From Zhengitettix transpicula (lineage: Eukaryota; Arthropoda; Insecta; Orthoptera; Tetrigidae), in NCBI GenBank assembly GCA_037074705.1, contig CM073591.1, positions 38,792,587-38,856,586 of the forward strand: a stretch of DNA of 64,000 bases, written 5' to 3'. Shown here in pieces: positions 47,921 to 60,569 of the stretch. The translations under genes were made by a program, and so were the position numbers. Below the pieces are notes generated by a model. The model saw nothing but the letters and a program-made list of their open reading frames with translations, searched no databases and was not told the origin of the DNA. Within the stretch, counting starts at the first letter, position 1. Each line of letters opens with the position of its first letter.

Positions 47921-50900
47921 TCTTTTCTTTTTGTGTCGAGAACTCTGCGAGCTGATAAATTACTCTGCACTCATTGTTTGTGTAGTACGGTTGGGTATAG
48001 AATCACCTTGATGATTGGTGTTTTTTGTTTGTTTTTTTCGTTGGACGTTCCGATGCGATATTTACGGGCGTGGAGGCGCTGATAAGGCCGGCCAATGTCG
48101 CAATGACAGAGAAGCGCCGGGGTCATAATACAGCTTACAGAACGCCCACTATAAAATAAGGAAAAATTACATGCAAACCGGGTGTGGTCCCGAAAGATAA
48201 AAACAACTGTTGCAAACTCATCGAAAAAAATGACCTACGACAGACAAAAAATGTTAATTTTTTTTAGTATGGCGCGTGGAGCGCCGATAGTAGGGGGATG
48301 GACGCGCGGCGATTTATCGGTCCGCCAAGAACCCACCCCCGCAGACACAGATAGGGCACGAGTCCTTGCACACGAAGCCAGGCGCAACCCAAGGTGAACT
48401 AAATACTAATTACGGCGAAATATAAAACGCGAGGATGGTTTAAGACAGTTGGGGTGGTTACTGTGGCGCACAAAGATCCAGACGTTTTGGGAAGAAATTT
48501 CTAAATTTAGAATTCAATTTGCTTTATCCATGAGGTCAGTTGTTTTATATTTGGTCGTCATAGAAAATACCTTCGTAGTATGAACGAAGAATTTCTGTTT
48601 CCAAACAGAACGCGAAACTAAGCCAATCCAAAGAGAATAAATAGGAAAGTTCAAGTTGAAGGACTATGGTATTTACTGAAGAAGCATTACTAAGAGAAGA
48701 TGATTAACTTTTAACGGAGTAGTGGGTGTGGCACAGTAACTTGATAAGCTTGATGACTTGCATATGTTTATGAGCGACTAGGAACTGACCACCCCTGAAA
48801 GAACGTAATTGAAGACATGCCATGTCGGGGCACGAAACTTGGCGATCTTCTTTAGTAAAGGTCCTCTTTCCATCAGAGGCAATAGCCTTTTTTTTTCTAT
48901 GAAAGACATGGCAGACCCGCTTTGTTTATGCTCTTGAATTATGCTCTCTACTTTCTGAAGTCGAACAAAAAATTTTATTGTCTAAAACGTGGATTTATCA
49001 TTTCATTTTTTCTTTTAACTGCTTTTCCTCGCTGCCTAGTTCTAAGTACTCATATTGTTTCCGTACGATTGCAAATTTTCCTTAAATTGCTTTTTCTCGG
49101 CTTCGTACAGTTCTTGCAGATAATTTCTAGTATTTGACTTTTGTGAGGAGAGGTGTGAATTTCATTTCATTATAAATGCATTCGAAAACTGGATATTGCA
49201 GTAAGATATTCTGCCAAGTATTAATAAATACAAAACGTTTCATGATATATTCAGTGGTGTGATGTCTTGTTTCTATTTGATTATCTACATTACCCAATAC
49301 CCCGTAGATCCACGCGTGTATCTGTAAGACAGGGATAGGAAGGTGTGAGGAAGGGAGAGGAGATAAACATTGGTTAGGTTCGACGCTGGTGCGATTACGT
49401 GTGAAAGAGATTGCAGGTTGGTTGGGGTGTCCATCGAAATCCCGCGGCTGCTGTAAAATTAAAAGTTAGGGAAGGAAGGCGACCCAATCAGGGGCCCGCT
49501 AACTTGCTGCCTGCTTGCTTGCTAACCAATTTATTTATTCATTCATTAATTTCTTTCCTGCGCCTAAGCGAGATTGAGACTCGTGCAACTCTCGCTGTAT
49601 AGTCGCAGCTCCGTCAAGACTCTACTTTATCTGCCAAGATATCCGTCCGGAATGCTTCACGCAATTCAATAATATTACTCTGCATTAACCGCACGCATTA
49701 ATAAGATTATTCTGATTATGAATATTAAATATAATTTACGATCGACTTGCATTTTCAATAAAATTTTCCTTCATTTTGAACTTTTAATTTTAATACACAC
49801 ACGAATGAAACAAATTACACTAATGTGGTGGCGTCCTTAAAATTATAGTTCTACATCTTGAACTACGTAGACTTGTATTATTTTCAAAGTGTCTGAAGAG
49901 AGCATAAATCACCAAGTGAAGAAAGAAAAAAATATTTATCTTTCTCAACTAGGTATTAATTTATGCTTCGTAAAATTTGGTGCAACTATGATTGTGTTCG
50001 GCTTCCCATTTCCTGAAACGCAAGTTTCCTATAATTACATGATATAAAATTTAAATGAAGACATATTCGGTTAAAGATTATGGGACTTCTACAAATGTTA
50101 TAAAAATTTCCCTTCAACTTATCCTACAGCTTCTTATTGAATTTGAATAATTCTGGAAACTATGTATTACGTTGTAAAAGCCCAAATTCTTTTATATCAA
50201 GATTTGTGGTGAAGAGCAGAGGAAATACAAACAAAATATAAACTGATAAATGCAACTGAAGAAAATTTGTTGATTTAAGAAGTCTCGATACCATATCAGG
50301 TTGTCAAGTCGTAACCTAGGAATGTAACTGGCGGTTTATCTTATGCTTATTGTTTTATTATTTTTAGTTGCAGAGTGGAGGAAAATAGGCGGCACTAAGA
50401 TGTTTTAACGGGACATTGTTAGAGAAATTCTACTATGTTACGCGGATTTTGTGTACCATATTCATCAGTCGCGTGATATTTACGGCACAATTAGTCTGGA
50501 GCACCGACATCCTTAAACCAGCTAAATCAAGCCTAATAGTGAAGATAATAGTGCTATTACGAAAGTTAATGTCTCGGTGTCTAGTTCGAACTCCAGAAAT
50601 TATACATTCATCTCTATTTCTGCCAGATCTGAAAAGTAGAAACACATATTTTGGCAAACTGCCTTAATGCCTGAAGAAATTAACTTTCGTGTTTCTTTAA
50701 TTATGTAATGAAGTATGATAGAGCTGATAGCGAGGAAGATGTCGCTGCACTCAACAAAATACATCTTGTCTTTTAACTTTATGTAAGAATTGAATAGATT
50801 TATTAAAACCACTTTTATTCAACAAGTAAACTTAAAGTTGAATTGTCCGAGGTATCCCATGAAAGGTCTCATTTGTATATTAATTAATATGTAACGTCGG

Positions 50901-50976
50901 TTTCAATAGAAAATATTTTCCATCCAATTAATGAAAGGTAAATATAATATGATTCAAAAGTAATCGTAAAAAGTGA
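47921..50976. other. Non-coding stretch with islands
   Basis: GC-richer islands lie at about 48050-48480 and 49310-49620. The remainder is AT-rich. The overlapping + and - strand frames at 50416-50667 and 50433-50657 are chance shadows. No gene was recognised. Confidence 0.4.
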
Positions 50977-51266
50977 AAAGCGTATTGATATTATATAATT
51001 GTATTTAAAACAACTTTTAGCTATTGAATAAGTGTTAAAAATTAATTTTGGGGTCATCCCTGCGGTCGGTTTTCATCCCTAATCTGAACAGAAACGAAAT
51101 TTCTAAGCAATTCTATTAATTTCTAAGCAATTTATTAATTTCTTATAAATTACCGTTCTGTTCATATCAGAGCGGAAAAACGACCGTAGGAATGACCCCA
51201 AAATCAATTTTCTAACACTTATTCTGTAGGTAAATTAAATAATATATTATCAATACGCTTTCCAGA
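50977..51266. repeat. Foldback (MITE-like) inverted repeat
   Basis: The arms (about 50977-51112 and 51150-51266) pair over AGCGTATTGATA, AAGTGTTA, TTTTGGGGTCATCCCTGCGG and CTGAACAGAA. The loop contains a short direct repeat AATTTCTAAGCAATT. No coding sequence is present. The outer ends (GAAAAGCG and CGCTTTCC) are close but imperfect, so the exact termini and superfamily are uncertain. Confidence 0.85.
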
Positions 51267-53000
51267 TTTATTGAAAAATTAACCGTTTGAAAGCATAACG
51301 ATGCTTCAGAAACATTTTTACCTACGTTTGCTCAATATTTCCGACTTTCTTTGAAGAAACTAAGCAGACGGCTACAATTATGTATTACACGAAGCCTAGA
51401 ATCAAACTTAAGATTTCATCATGGAAACATTTAATTTTGAAATATTGTTAGACGCATGAAACTCATTGTAATGTATGTGGCAATAGGATTAAAACTATCT
51501 ATGGATCAGCTAAAACAATATCAGGTATATTATACACACACACACACACGTGTATATATATATATGTATAACTAGTGGTATAGAAGCTAATTCATATATA
51601 AATACCCAAATGCTATACTGGAAGCTTTAACTTCCAGAGAGAGTTTTTCCTTTGACAAAAATGTGTTGTCGTTATTAGTATATACTGCCTGGCCGGTGTT
51701 GAAGACTTGCAGAGTTGTGATTATTGCTAATGAATATGGTTGAGTGAGAGTGATGGCTAAGCAACGCTCTCATTGGCCGACAGCGGGGGGAAAGCGGAGC
51801 CACGATTTTAATTGAGGATCAGCAATTTCTTTACTTTTTTTTTTTTCATTTCGGGCCTCGACCCTTGGGGAGAGAAAAACCCAATCCGGTGCCAGTCAGT
51901 CATTAGCGAAGCTGCAGGTTAATCTGCCCCGCGGTTCGTAATTAAAAATTAATAAAAGAAACTGCGATTTAGACTTAATTGTGCGTGTCGATTTCTCCGA
52001 AGGAATCGCCTCCACTGAAGCACCGCGTCGGAGGGGAGGGAAGGGGGTGAAAAAAAATCTGCCCGTGTGCACGAAAATATTGCCGCTTCAGTTCGAGACG
52101 GACGAATGCTTCACTTCCATTGCCACTTTATAATTTTATCATTCCTTTGTTCTTAATTTCCTAAATGGAATATTGTTACTTGTTCGCCACATTAGCCCTG
52201 TAGAACCGCAGGCACTCTAATACTTTTAATTATATATCCGTGTAGCTCTCATAAGAACATTAGTTTTAGGAACTTTTGTCCCGGCCTTTTAGAAAGACTA
52301 ATCTCAACTATCCAGCTATATGCTAGGTTTTCTTAAATTATTTTCGGTTTACTTCGTTCTAATACTTCCTGTCAATCATATCGTCAGTAGAGTAAAATAA
52401 TTTGGAAACACAAATAATATATACATAAGTTGCTCTAGAACTTTGTCGTCATAGCAGCATCCCTTCGCTGATCGTGATTTGTAGTGAAAGTTTCGAGGCA
52501 ATTTAGATCCTGATGTCGATGAAGCCTAAGTGCTCACCTTTGGCAAAAATTCCTCTCGTTCAAAGGGAAATTAACTAGTTACAACCCGTAATTACTTGTT
52601 GTATTATAGTAAATTGTAATAATGATAAATGTAAGGTATGTTGCCACCGGGCTCTGCTCATTGTGACAAATAAATTTAAGTAATGTATTATTACGAGGTT
52701 GACAAATTGAGAGAAAAAGTGTGTTTATTATTAGGATGTATTCTTAAATACTCACCTGGTATGTTAGAAACATGCGGAATTGTGTCAGCCTTAACTTCCA
52801 GAGGGAGTTCAGGGTAAATGTGTTATCAGAAAATTATGTTTATTAAAAAAAATGTTAAATAAACTGCAAGGGAGTAAAACCTTGCATCTAAATTGTTTTG
52901 CGTGATTTATATTCAAAATTATAAGTAAAATTAAAATAATTAACATATTTTGTAATTTTCTTATAACTGATTATAAGTAATTGTTATTAATTTCTAAATT
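51267..53000. other. Non-coding stretch with a GC-richer island
   Basis: A CA/TA repeat lies at 51531-51566. The part 51720-52110 is GC-richer with long homopolymer and A/T-rich homeobox-type strings (AATTAAAAATTAATAAAAG). It is a candidate regulatory region. No gene was recognised. Confidence 0.35.
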
Positions 53001-53045
53001 TTAGATTAAACCTGAAGAGGTCAGAAAAGAGGACGAAACGTCGTT
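53001..53045 (+). ncRNA. Hammerhead-ribozyme-like core (locus G)
   Basis: CTGAAGA (53012-53018), then GTC...GAC as a 3 bp stem II with a 9 nt loop, then GAAACGTCGTT (53035-53045). The end allows a 2 bp stem III with loop GTC and U at the cleavage position. ATTAAA just upstream (53004-53009) could pair with TTTAAT downstream (53048-53053), but two or three unpaired bases would separate this from the core. No coding sequence or inverted partner was seen nearby. It looks like a lone PLE terminal-repeat remnant. Confidence 0.35.
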
Positions 53046-53053
53046 TATTTAAT

Positions 53054-54117
53054 GTTTAGTTAATAAACTTAATTTTACGACATAAGGCGGTGTATGTTTA
53101 TTTATATTATTGTGCATATCAGATATTTTATCATGTGTTATCGTTATTGGTATATATGCTGCTGTTCGGCGTAGACTTGCGCAGTTCTATGGAGACAGTA
53201 AAATGAAACCAGTGATTATCTACACATTACGGATGTTTCTTCAGAAATATTTTGCATACCAGGATAGACGGTTCGATGTTGAACTGTGTTATACATTACA
53301 TTTTGCTAAAATCTTTTCGTATTGAATTCGGGAAATAAATTATATGTCAAAATTGTATTATACTGAAATATATTTAACTCCTATGATATATTGCTAGACG
53401 ATGGGAAGTAATTTAATGTTGGCTCGAATTTATTAAATCAGTATATAATACTAACGCAATAATACCTCCAGAGAAAATAGTTTAATGTGGTTAAATTAAT
53501 CAATTGTAAAAATGTGAAATACTGTGTCGATATTTTTCGTATTTCTCTATATTCGGGGCTGATTATTGGCTTTTGGCAAATGAAAATTAACGACTTACTG
53601 TACGTATCCAGAGAAGGTGCGGTATCCTCGGGTGTACGCTGGTAGTATTTTTTTCTGAGGCATATTCAGCTACAACACCATTTTTATACTCAACTGCATC
53701 TGCTTTATTAATTAAGTTTACCTGATAATAACGAAATTTCTAGTGAATACAATTATTCCTCACTAATAGCAATCTCCAACGAAAAACTATTACCAACAAT
53801 TTTACTGTACCTTGTCCCTGATGCAGTTGAAATCGTCATGGGTAATGAGTCAAATCTAATCAATATTACGCTTTCAAAATACTACGCAAACGAAATATTG
53901 TATTTGCACGTCTGGCAAACACTGATATTCCACCAAACGCCTCAAAATTATACGTATTTACTCAAAAATTACGTCGTAATTTCAAAATGGAGTTGTCATG
54001 GAATCCAGGGTCTGGCGGAGAACGTTTACACGAATAATAAAATATAATTTACAACGTCAAATTCTGAGAGCATACAAATTTCATACTGCTACAGAGGAGT
54101 TTTCTCATTTGTTATTA
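53054..54117. other. AT-rich non-coding stretch
   Basis: No gene or element was recognised. Confidence 0.4.
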
Positions 54118-54400
54118 TAAATTAAAATGAAAAAAAATATACGTCTGATTGAAAATAATGAATAAGAAAGATAGCCAATTCAGACAAATAGGTTAATATA
54201 AATACCCCACAACGTTTCTGGGATCCTTGTCCCTTTCGTTAGGTGCTAAGAAGAGCCTAGAGAAACACAACTGCACAGGTCAGTTGACAACACCCAAAAG
54301 CGACGAAAACGCAACGACAATGGGAGAGCCGAAGGGTTAGCTTAAAACAATAATTTAATTTTTTGTCTGAATTGGCGTTCTCATTCATTGTTATTACAAG
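54118..54400 (+). mobile_element. Family C PLE copy, interior deleted (C3)
   Basis: The left terminal repeat (about 54125-54275) contains AATAAGAAAGATAGCCAATT, the CCACAACGTTTCTGGGATCC string and GGTGCTAAGAAGAGCC. It is followed by about 70 bp that matches the start of the interior (GGTCAGTTGACAACACC) and its far end (CGCAACGACAATGGGAGAGC). It then goes directly into the outer end of the right repeat (TTTTGTCTGAATTGGC). So most of the interior and right repeat are lost. The - strand signature at 54212-54242 reads CTAACGA ... CAGAAACG. Confidence 0.75.
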
Positions 54401-54636
54401 TATTTTCGGGTATTCCATTGTCTGAGTAAAAAAAAAACATGAGACCAAACAAAGAGAGGTAAAATGAAGGACTAATAAATAAGATATATGGAATTCAGTA
54501 AGATGATGGAGAAACTAAAAGATAAGACTAAAGATGGGTAAACCAGATAATTTACTGAGTTTCTCCTCTCTTTGCTTGGTCTCTTCTTCATTTTTTCCTC
54601 ACACAATGGAGTACCCGAAAATTACTTATAACAATA
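54388..54636. repeat. Foldback (MITE-like) inverted repeat at the end of C3
   Basis: The arms (about 54388-54462 and 54557-54636) pair over TTGTTAT, TATTTTCGGGTATTCCATTG and GAGACCAAACAAAGAGAG. About 90 bp separates them. It lies where the family C outer end should continue, so it probably inserted into or next to that copy. Confidence 0.8.
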
Positions 54637-55689
54637 TTTCGTTACCAATTGCAAACTAGGTTTCTCACTTAATTAAGTCCCATTAAATCATTAACGTGTC
54701 CGAATGCAAAGTGCAGGCGATACTATCTCCACGATATCCTCTTTTAAGTGTTCCCGTGGTTGTAGGAGAAGCCGAACACACAGTATTGGCGTGTTCCATT
54801 TTTTCGCAAGCCGTGGATGCTATATTATGTGTGTGTGAGGTCGCATATAGGCGCTTTGGGGGGAAGGTCATTGATTTTAGGAAATATCGGCAATTAAAGG
54901 ACCGCTAAACAGGACTCCGCAGCAAACACCGCACTGCAAACACGGCGGACGCAGAATTTTACGAGCGTTCTTCGCCAAACATTGGCCGCCGGGTCGGAGT
55001 TTAAAACTCGCAAAACAAACTCTTCGTCGATGGCCACAAAACCTCGGGTGTCACAAAGCAAACTATTACAAATACATAATTCCTGTACGAACCGATAAAA
55101 TTCATGACTTAGGTCTGTGTAAAGGTAACCAACTTTTAAGGTGGCCTCTAGCTTTTGGCTAAGTTACTTGCAGGCATTATAAACCTTTCAAGGTATGCAA
55201 ATACTTTCGACATACTTCATTCATACATGCTTTAAGAAATCCGCTCAATATTTTAAATGTTACCTTTTCCGTCGTAAAAAAAAATATTGGATTAAGCATG
55301 TAAATTAAAGAGATTGACCAAAACTTAAAATTTTATTTTTAACAATATTTTATATTATTAAACTCCATTTCTAGTTTGATTATTCTATTGTATTAATAGG
55401 TCGCCTGTGTTGGAATATTTTGTCAAATAACCTATTAACAATTTTAATTTCAGGAGCTGGTTCATAATATTACTAACTAAACTTTTCAAAGAACTCCTGA
55501 AGCGACTTATATTTTGTTTATTAGACTACTAAATATTATTTCATGCTTTTTAAATTTGATATTAAAAAAATTAGATAATATTATTGTAAATTTTAGAAAA
55601 ATTATTAACAGAAGAAATGCAGGCGAAGGAAATATATAAACAAATAGCTGTTTACGTCGAGGGAACAATTGCCCGTGAAAATTCAAAAT
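54637..55689. other. Non-coding stretch with a GC-richer island
   Basis: The part 54690-55060 is GC-richer (for example AACATTGGCCGCCGGGTCGG near 54977). A TC/TG-rich 70-codon frame there has no family signature. The rest is AT-rich. Confidence 0.4.
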
Positions 55690-55835
55690 TATGAATAAGA
55701 AAGATAGCCGATTCAGACAAAAAAGTGATACAAAAAAGGATCCCAGAAACGTTGTGTGGTATTTATATTATCACTTCTTTGTCTAAATTGGCTGTCTTTC
55801 TTATACATTATTTTCAATCACACGTAAATTTTAAA
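55690..55835. mobile_element. Family C minimal foldback (C4)
   Basis: The left part is only GAATAAGAAAGATAGCCGATTCAGACAAAAAAGTGATA (55692-55729 region). A jump then leads into GGATCCCAGAAACGTTGTGT and the full right repeat ending TTGTCTAAATTGGCTGTC. Most of the left repeat and the whole interior are deleted. It is a deletion derivative of the same family as C1. Confidence 0.8.
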
Positions 55836-56001
55836 TTTTTTTAATTTTAAAATTCAAAATTACCAAAATAATAGTGCATGGATTAAACTGTGCATATTTC
55901 ATGTTTATAATTACCATTTATAGTTTCATTGAATTAAAAATCCGAGAGAATTAATTAAGTCATATTTAATATAAATGTTAAGTGTGTGTAGTACTAAACA
56001 C

Positions 56002-56035
<34 letters not shown>

Positions 56036-56219
56036 ATTTTGTTTGTATTTTTCATTCTATCGCTTCGTGATATTGGGTAACAGCAATTGTTTAAGAAAAT
56101 ATTGTTTTCGCCGCTTAAGCGTGTTTTTATGGTTTATTACCGATGGTAAATGTTTCCAACGAATTCAATATTTGCAGTTTCTAACATTCTCGATGTCGTT
56201 TTTTTTCTGATTTCCGCAT
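55836..56219. other. AT-rich stretch with (TA)n at 56007-56033
   Basis: No gene was recognised. A TA microsatellite of about 27 bases is present. Confidence 0.6.
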
Positions 56220-56845
56220 TCTCCCTTTCAAATACCTTTACTATCCTATTAAAATGGAGTTGCTACCATGTATATTACCCTAACGTAGCCTGTTACTCTA
56301 AATGAAAAGTAGTAGGGGATTAAAATTCGAACAGCCTGTGGAAGAAGTTCTTAGCTCTTGCAGACGGAACCTTTCATGAGAGACGAAGAGGGCTATCTTA
56401 TGGGCTACCTTCTTCTTTCTCTACTTTTTAACTAAAGTTACAACTAGCCGATGTCCCTAGGACTGTTTTGAAAGGTGTATGTTCCGGGGTTGCAATCCTT
56501 GGGCATACGGTAAGAGTTGTCCTCTATTCCTATTGGAATAGTAGGCCAGATGCCTCCTAACTGGTCGCGGCACGGAGAATGGAATGCTGCGTCCTCACAG
56601 AAAACCTCTCACCCGCCATCGATAGGACGTGGGACAATAACCAAGTGCCCGACCTACCTGATGCCGGTTCTCTTATGTTTGCGCTGTATCACTTTTAGGC
56701 AAATGCCGGTAGGACCCTTAAACAGTAGCCCGGAGGCCCTAGTTCCGCTTCGCCCCTTTCAAATCCCTTGCTATGTTATTAAAGGACGTTGTCAACACGT
56801 GGGTTACCCTCATGTAGCCGGTTGCTAAAATAAAGTATTACGGAG
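56220..56845 (+). repeat. Family B repeat, copy 4, preceded by a second 3' tail
   Basis: A 3' tail comes first (56226-56305: TTTCAAATACCTTTACTATC, AAAATGGAGTTGC, CGTAGCCTGTTACTCTAAA). A near-complete copy follows from about 56340: TTGCAGACGGAACC, TTTTGAAAGGTGTATGTTCC, GGGCATACGGTAAGAGTTGT, CCTATTGGAATAG, CCTACCTGATGCCGG, CATGTAGCCGGTTGCTAAAATAAA. The tail-then-copy order is also seen at 61.2 kb. Confidence 0.87.
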
Positions 56846-59800
56846 ATGGCTTATTAATGTTTTAACGATAGTGTCACCTTGGATAAGTTTTGCAAACAAA
56901 TAGACTAAGAATAACTATAAATTAAAAATAAAATTCTAACAAATGAAATATGCTCGACGGGATAGTAGTTAATTCTCTACTCCTTGTTGTGAATGTTATA
57001 CTGAAATTATTAATTATATGGTCCAACCAACATCTTCGAAACAAAAAGATCTTCTGAGCACAGGTAAATTTGAAATTCGTCACACAACAATAACAGTGGT
57101 GAGGACGTAGTTTTCGGAGAGGTGCAGTTGGCAGCTATGGCAAGATGTGACGGCGAGATGTGGGGATTTTTTCTTCAGCATAATATCTCCCTCGTGCAGG
57201 GGCTAATTCCCTTGTCCCCTAGCCCTAGCCGGGGGATTACAACAGTGATTAACATGTCAGCCCAAATGCGAATTCGTAATAAATAAAAGCGCACCGGAGA
57301 AAGTTTATCAGGTGCCGGACGTAGGTGCCGACGTGCCTTAGATCAAGAACTTCTTATCAGTCTGTCCTTGGACACGATACTGCTACAAGAAAATTTTGCA
57401 CATGTACCTGACAATTAGTTTGTAGGATGTTCCAATCAAGTCTTATATCGAAGAAATAAAATGACACAAGTGGGTAAAACCAAAGTAGAAATAAAAGTAA
57501 TAGTTTATGGGTAGTCAGTTTAATGAAAATAGAGTTGAGGTTTTGAATAACAGACTGAAAAACGAGGAAAGCTTAAAATTATACAAAACCGCATGATATT
57601 AGCGTACGTCAATTTTATGGCGCATGGATCCAGCATCAAATGCATGTTGGTCTGAACATAATCAACATTTTCGGTTTTCTCCTTAAATAGTCTTAAAACC
57701 ATCAATACTTGAATTTTATCGTACAGCAAAAATTCTTCAAGTTTCTTCTGGCCTGAATTGTGGTCTAGACTTTACACAAATTACAATTATGTGTACTCTT
57801 ATTTACGACTTCTTTTTGTTAATTCTTTATAAACTACCCGAATCAGTAGTTTTCTACTGTTCTCATAGTGTTTGGAGCAAATCCTGCGTTATATCCCTTC
57901 GTTTGTCATTCTGGTTCAAGTGATTTTTTAGGACTAAATATATTTTGTATGTAATAATGCAATGTTACGTATGATTCGTTTTGTAAACAAGTATTATTAG
58001 AAGAAAGTTTTCATCATATTAAAACAAAATTTGGCTTTGAGTCGAATATTAATTTCCAATATGAATTATGCTTCATGGTATGTATAAAATATTGTGTTAT
58101 TATCAGCTACACCGTGCGCACCTTTTGGGGCACTGGGTTGGGGAAGAAGACCGAATTCGGTCGTATAAATGCGTGGGCGTCCTCTCAACTGCTTAGGTAG
58201 ATCCTGAGAAATGTGTCGAAATTAAATGAATATTTTAGGGGTTTATTTCTGAAGGAAGGAGCACCTGGGCGAGGGCCAAGGGTCGAGCTGTCAGCGCCAT
58301 GTTCCGCCCCCACCAGCAGCAGCGCCCTCACCCCCTTTTTCTTTTCGTCGTTTTTGATTTCAAAGGGTAAGCGGGTATGTATCTGTGATAATCCAGGGCT
58401 GTCTGTCTGGCTGTGTGTGAGCGCCCGCGCCCGTATTTTATCGCCTCCAGGGCAGGGCTAAGTAAGTACCGTGTGTGCCCTTCCCTCTGTGAGCGAAAAG
58501 GGATTTCAGAAATGTCTCTATCTCGTACACACAACATCCGCCAGACTCATTATGGCGCGCGTAAGGGAGGTTAATCTCGCCTCCTAATCTCTCTCTCTCT
58601 CCCCGATTCGCAGAATTAATCAAAAGATTCCGCCGGGGACAACTTGTCTCTGCCTGACGTGTCCTTTGAAAAACAAACAAAAAAATTAATAAAAAGCACC
58701 GGGTGGTGAATAGTGGGTCTTCTGTACCTGCGGACGTGTGCTAATTATTGCGTCCCCGGGGATCTATTTCTGACCTAACTTACTTTAATGAACCGGGGAA
58801 CCGCGTAGTCAAACTAGTGGCTTTTAGACGTATAAAAATATCGGAAGGAAAGCAACTCTGAACAAATAAAAACAGTAATTGTAGGAATAGAAAATCAATT
58901 TTTGGCTTAAAATGTTCCGTGTGTAAATTCTTGGGGTTTTTATTTCTTCCAAAGCTCATCGGTTTCCGAAATCACTGCGCGTTACTGTAAATAACATTAA
59001 TTTACGATGTATGGAGTTAGCCATTCTTGCACCGTCTTAACCGCCCTCTCACCCCGTTTCGTATTCGGGCACGTATTCTGCTGAGTTCTGATTTTCAAGG
59101 ACCGATCTATTTGGTGTTCGATGATCGATAGAGGATAGCAAGTAGAGCGAGCTAAGAGGCCCGCCTGGAGTCTGCCGCAATTAGCCTCTTCCTTTCACCT
59201 CCCACGGTGTAAATTATAGACCCCCTCACACACACATACACGAACGGCCTTTCAAACTCGCACTTTTTTCCACCTCCACCCTCGCCTCTACCTATCCTTT
59301 CCCTTTCATCCTTCCTCGTCCTTGATGAATCATTAAATATAGACGAGCAATAAGGTTCGGCTTGCCGACGTAGATGAAGTAGAAGCACAACCGACAGTCT
59401 CTTCCCCTGACAAAGTGATCCCTCTGCACGTGACACAAAGGTTCTGTGTGTTTCGGGTAAAAAGAGGAGAGGAAAAAAGAGGCAGGCGCGAGTGTCGTGG
59501 GAGAAACAATTAGCCGCCCCCAACTCGTTAGCTATTCCGCCCCCACCTCCACGCCTACGCCTTTGCCTTCGCCTTCGCCACCGTCTTAATGTAAACTTCG
59601 GCAGTGTAATCGGAAAGTTAAAGCCATAAAACACAGGTGTTGCGTTTTAATAGCTCGCAAGATGTACTCGTGGATTTATGGCACGGGCCTGACTTCGGTC
59701 TTCCTTGTTTCTTGTCCCCTTCTCTGTGCACGCAGAGGGAGAGAGATAAATATGGGTAATTAATAAACAATTTTGTATGGATCTGCATCGCCAATTGGAC

Positions 59801-60474
59801 CCGGCCGCCTAACGACACAACACGGGTAGTTTCCGCCTACAAATGAGTCCGCTTCAGGTCCTTTCATCCAAGGGGACGGCTTCCGTTATCTCCGTACTGA
59901 GAGAACTGTCAACGTACAGATGTTCCTTGAAAGCTCCAGACACATTTTGAAGCTCGTCGCAACAAATGCAATTAATGAGATACAATTATCGTTAAAGTTT
60001 TTACATATATAGTCTGTAATTACATAATTTGAGGGAATTTATTATATAAAAAATAAGACTTGTTATTTCCAAATAAAAATTAACAATTTTTACCAAACGT
60101 CAGTAATTTAAATATAAATCATTTATACGTTAAAACGAAAAGAAAACACTGTCTTTTCGACCGTATGAAGACATTTGCAGACTGCTGCGGGCGAGATTAG
60201 TAAGATATATCGGCTGCTTTGAGAAACATTGTTAATTTCATGTAGATAGGCGCTGGATTCCCAAACGGTCGTATTTAACATAGTTACACCAGATGTTCAG
60301 TGCTCGTACCAAATTAGCACTGAGGTTCGGCGACTCACTTTCGCGGCTTGCCAAGTGTGAACCAAAAGTGACCTCCGATTTTTTCCATTTTCTATGTCAT
60401 GGCGCTGCCACTTTCTAACCGTTTACACAGATTCAAAATATTTGCCTCTAGCCTTTTTCTGTCAAGACATTGTA
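56846..60474. other. Non-coding stretch with GC-rich islands
   Basis: Islands lie at about 57110-57380, 58110-58830 and 59030-59900. The last holds a 160-codon - strand frame (59152-59634), the longest in the window. It is built from low-complexity R- and G-rich runs over a CGCCTTCGCC-type repeat and matches no family I know. I treat these islands as possible regulatory DNA. Confidence 0.35.
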
Positions 60475-60569
60475 CGTCTAAAATGAAAAAAAATACGTCT
60501 GATAGAAAATAATGAATAAGAAAGATAGCCAATACAGACAAAAAAAAGGGTAATATAAATACCCCACAA

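Noticed and set aside
59152..59634. 160-codon - strand open frame as a gene
   Set aside because: Low-complexity R/G-rich protein with no family match, so I list it only as part of an island.
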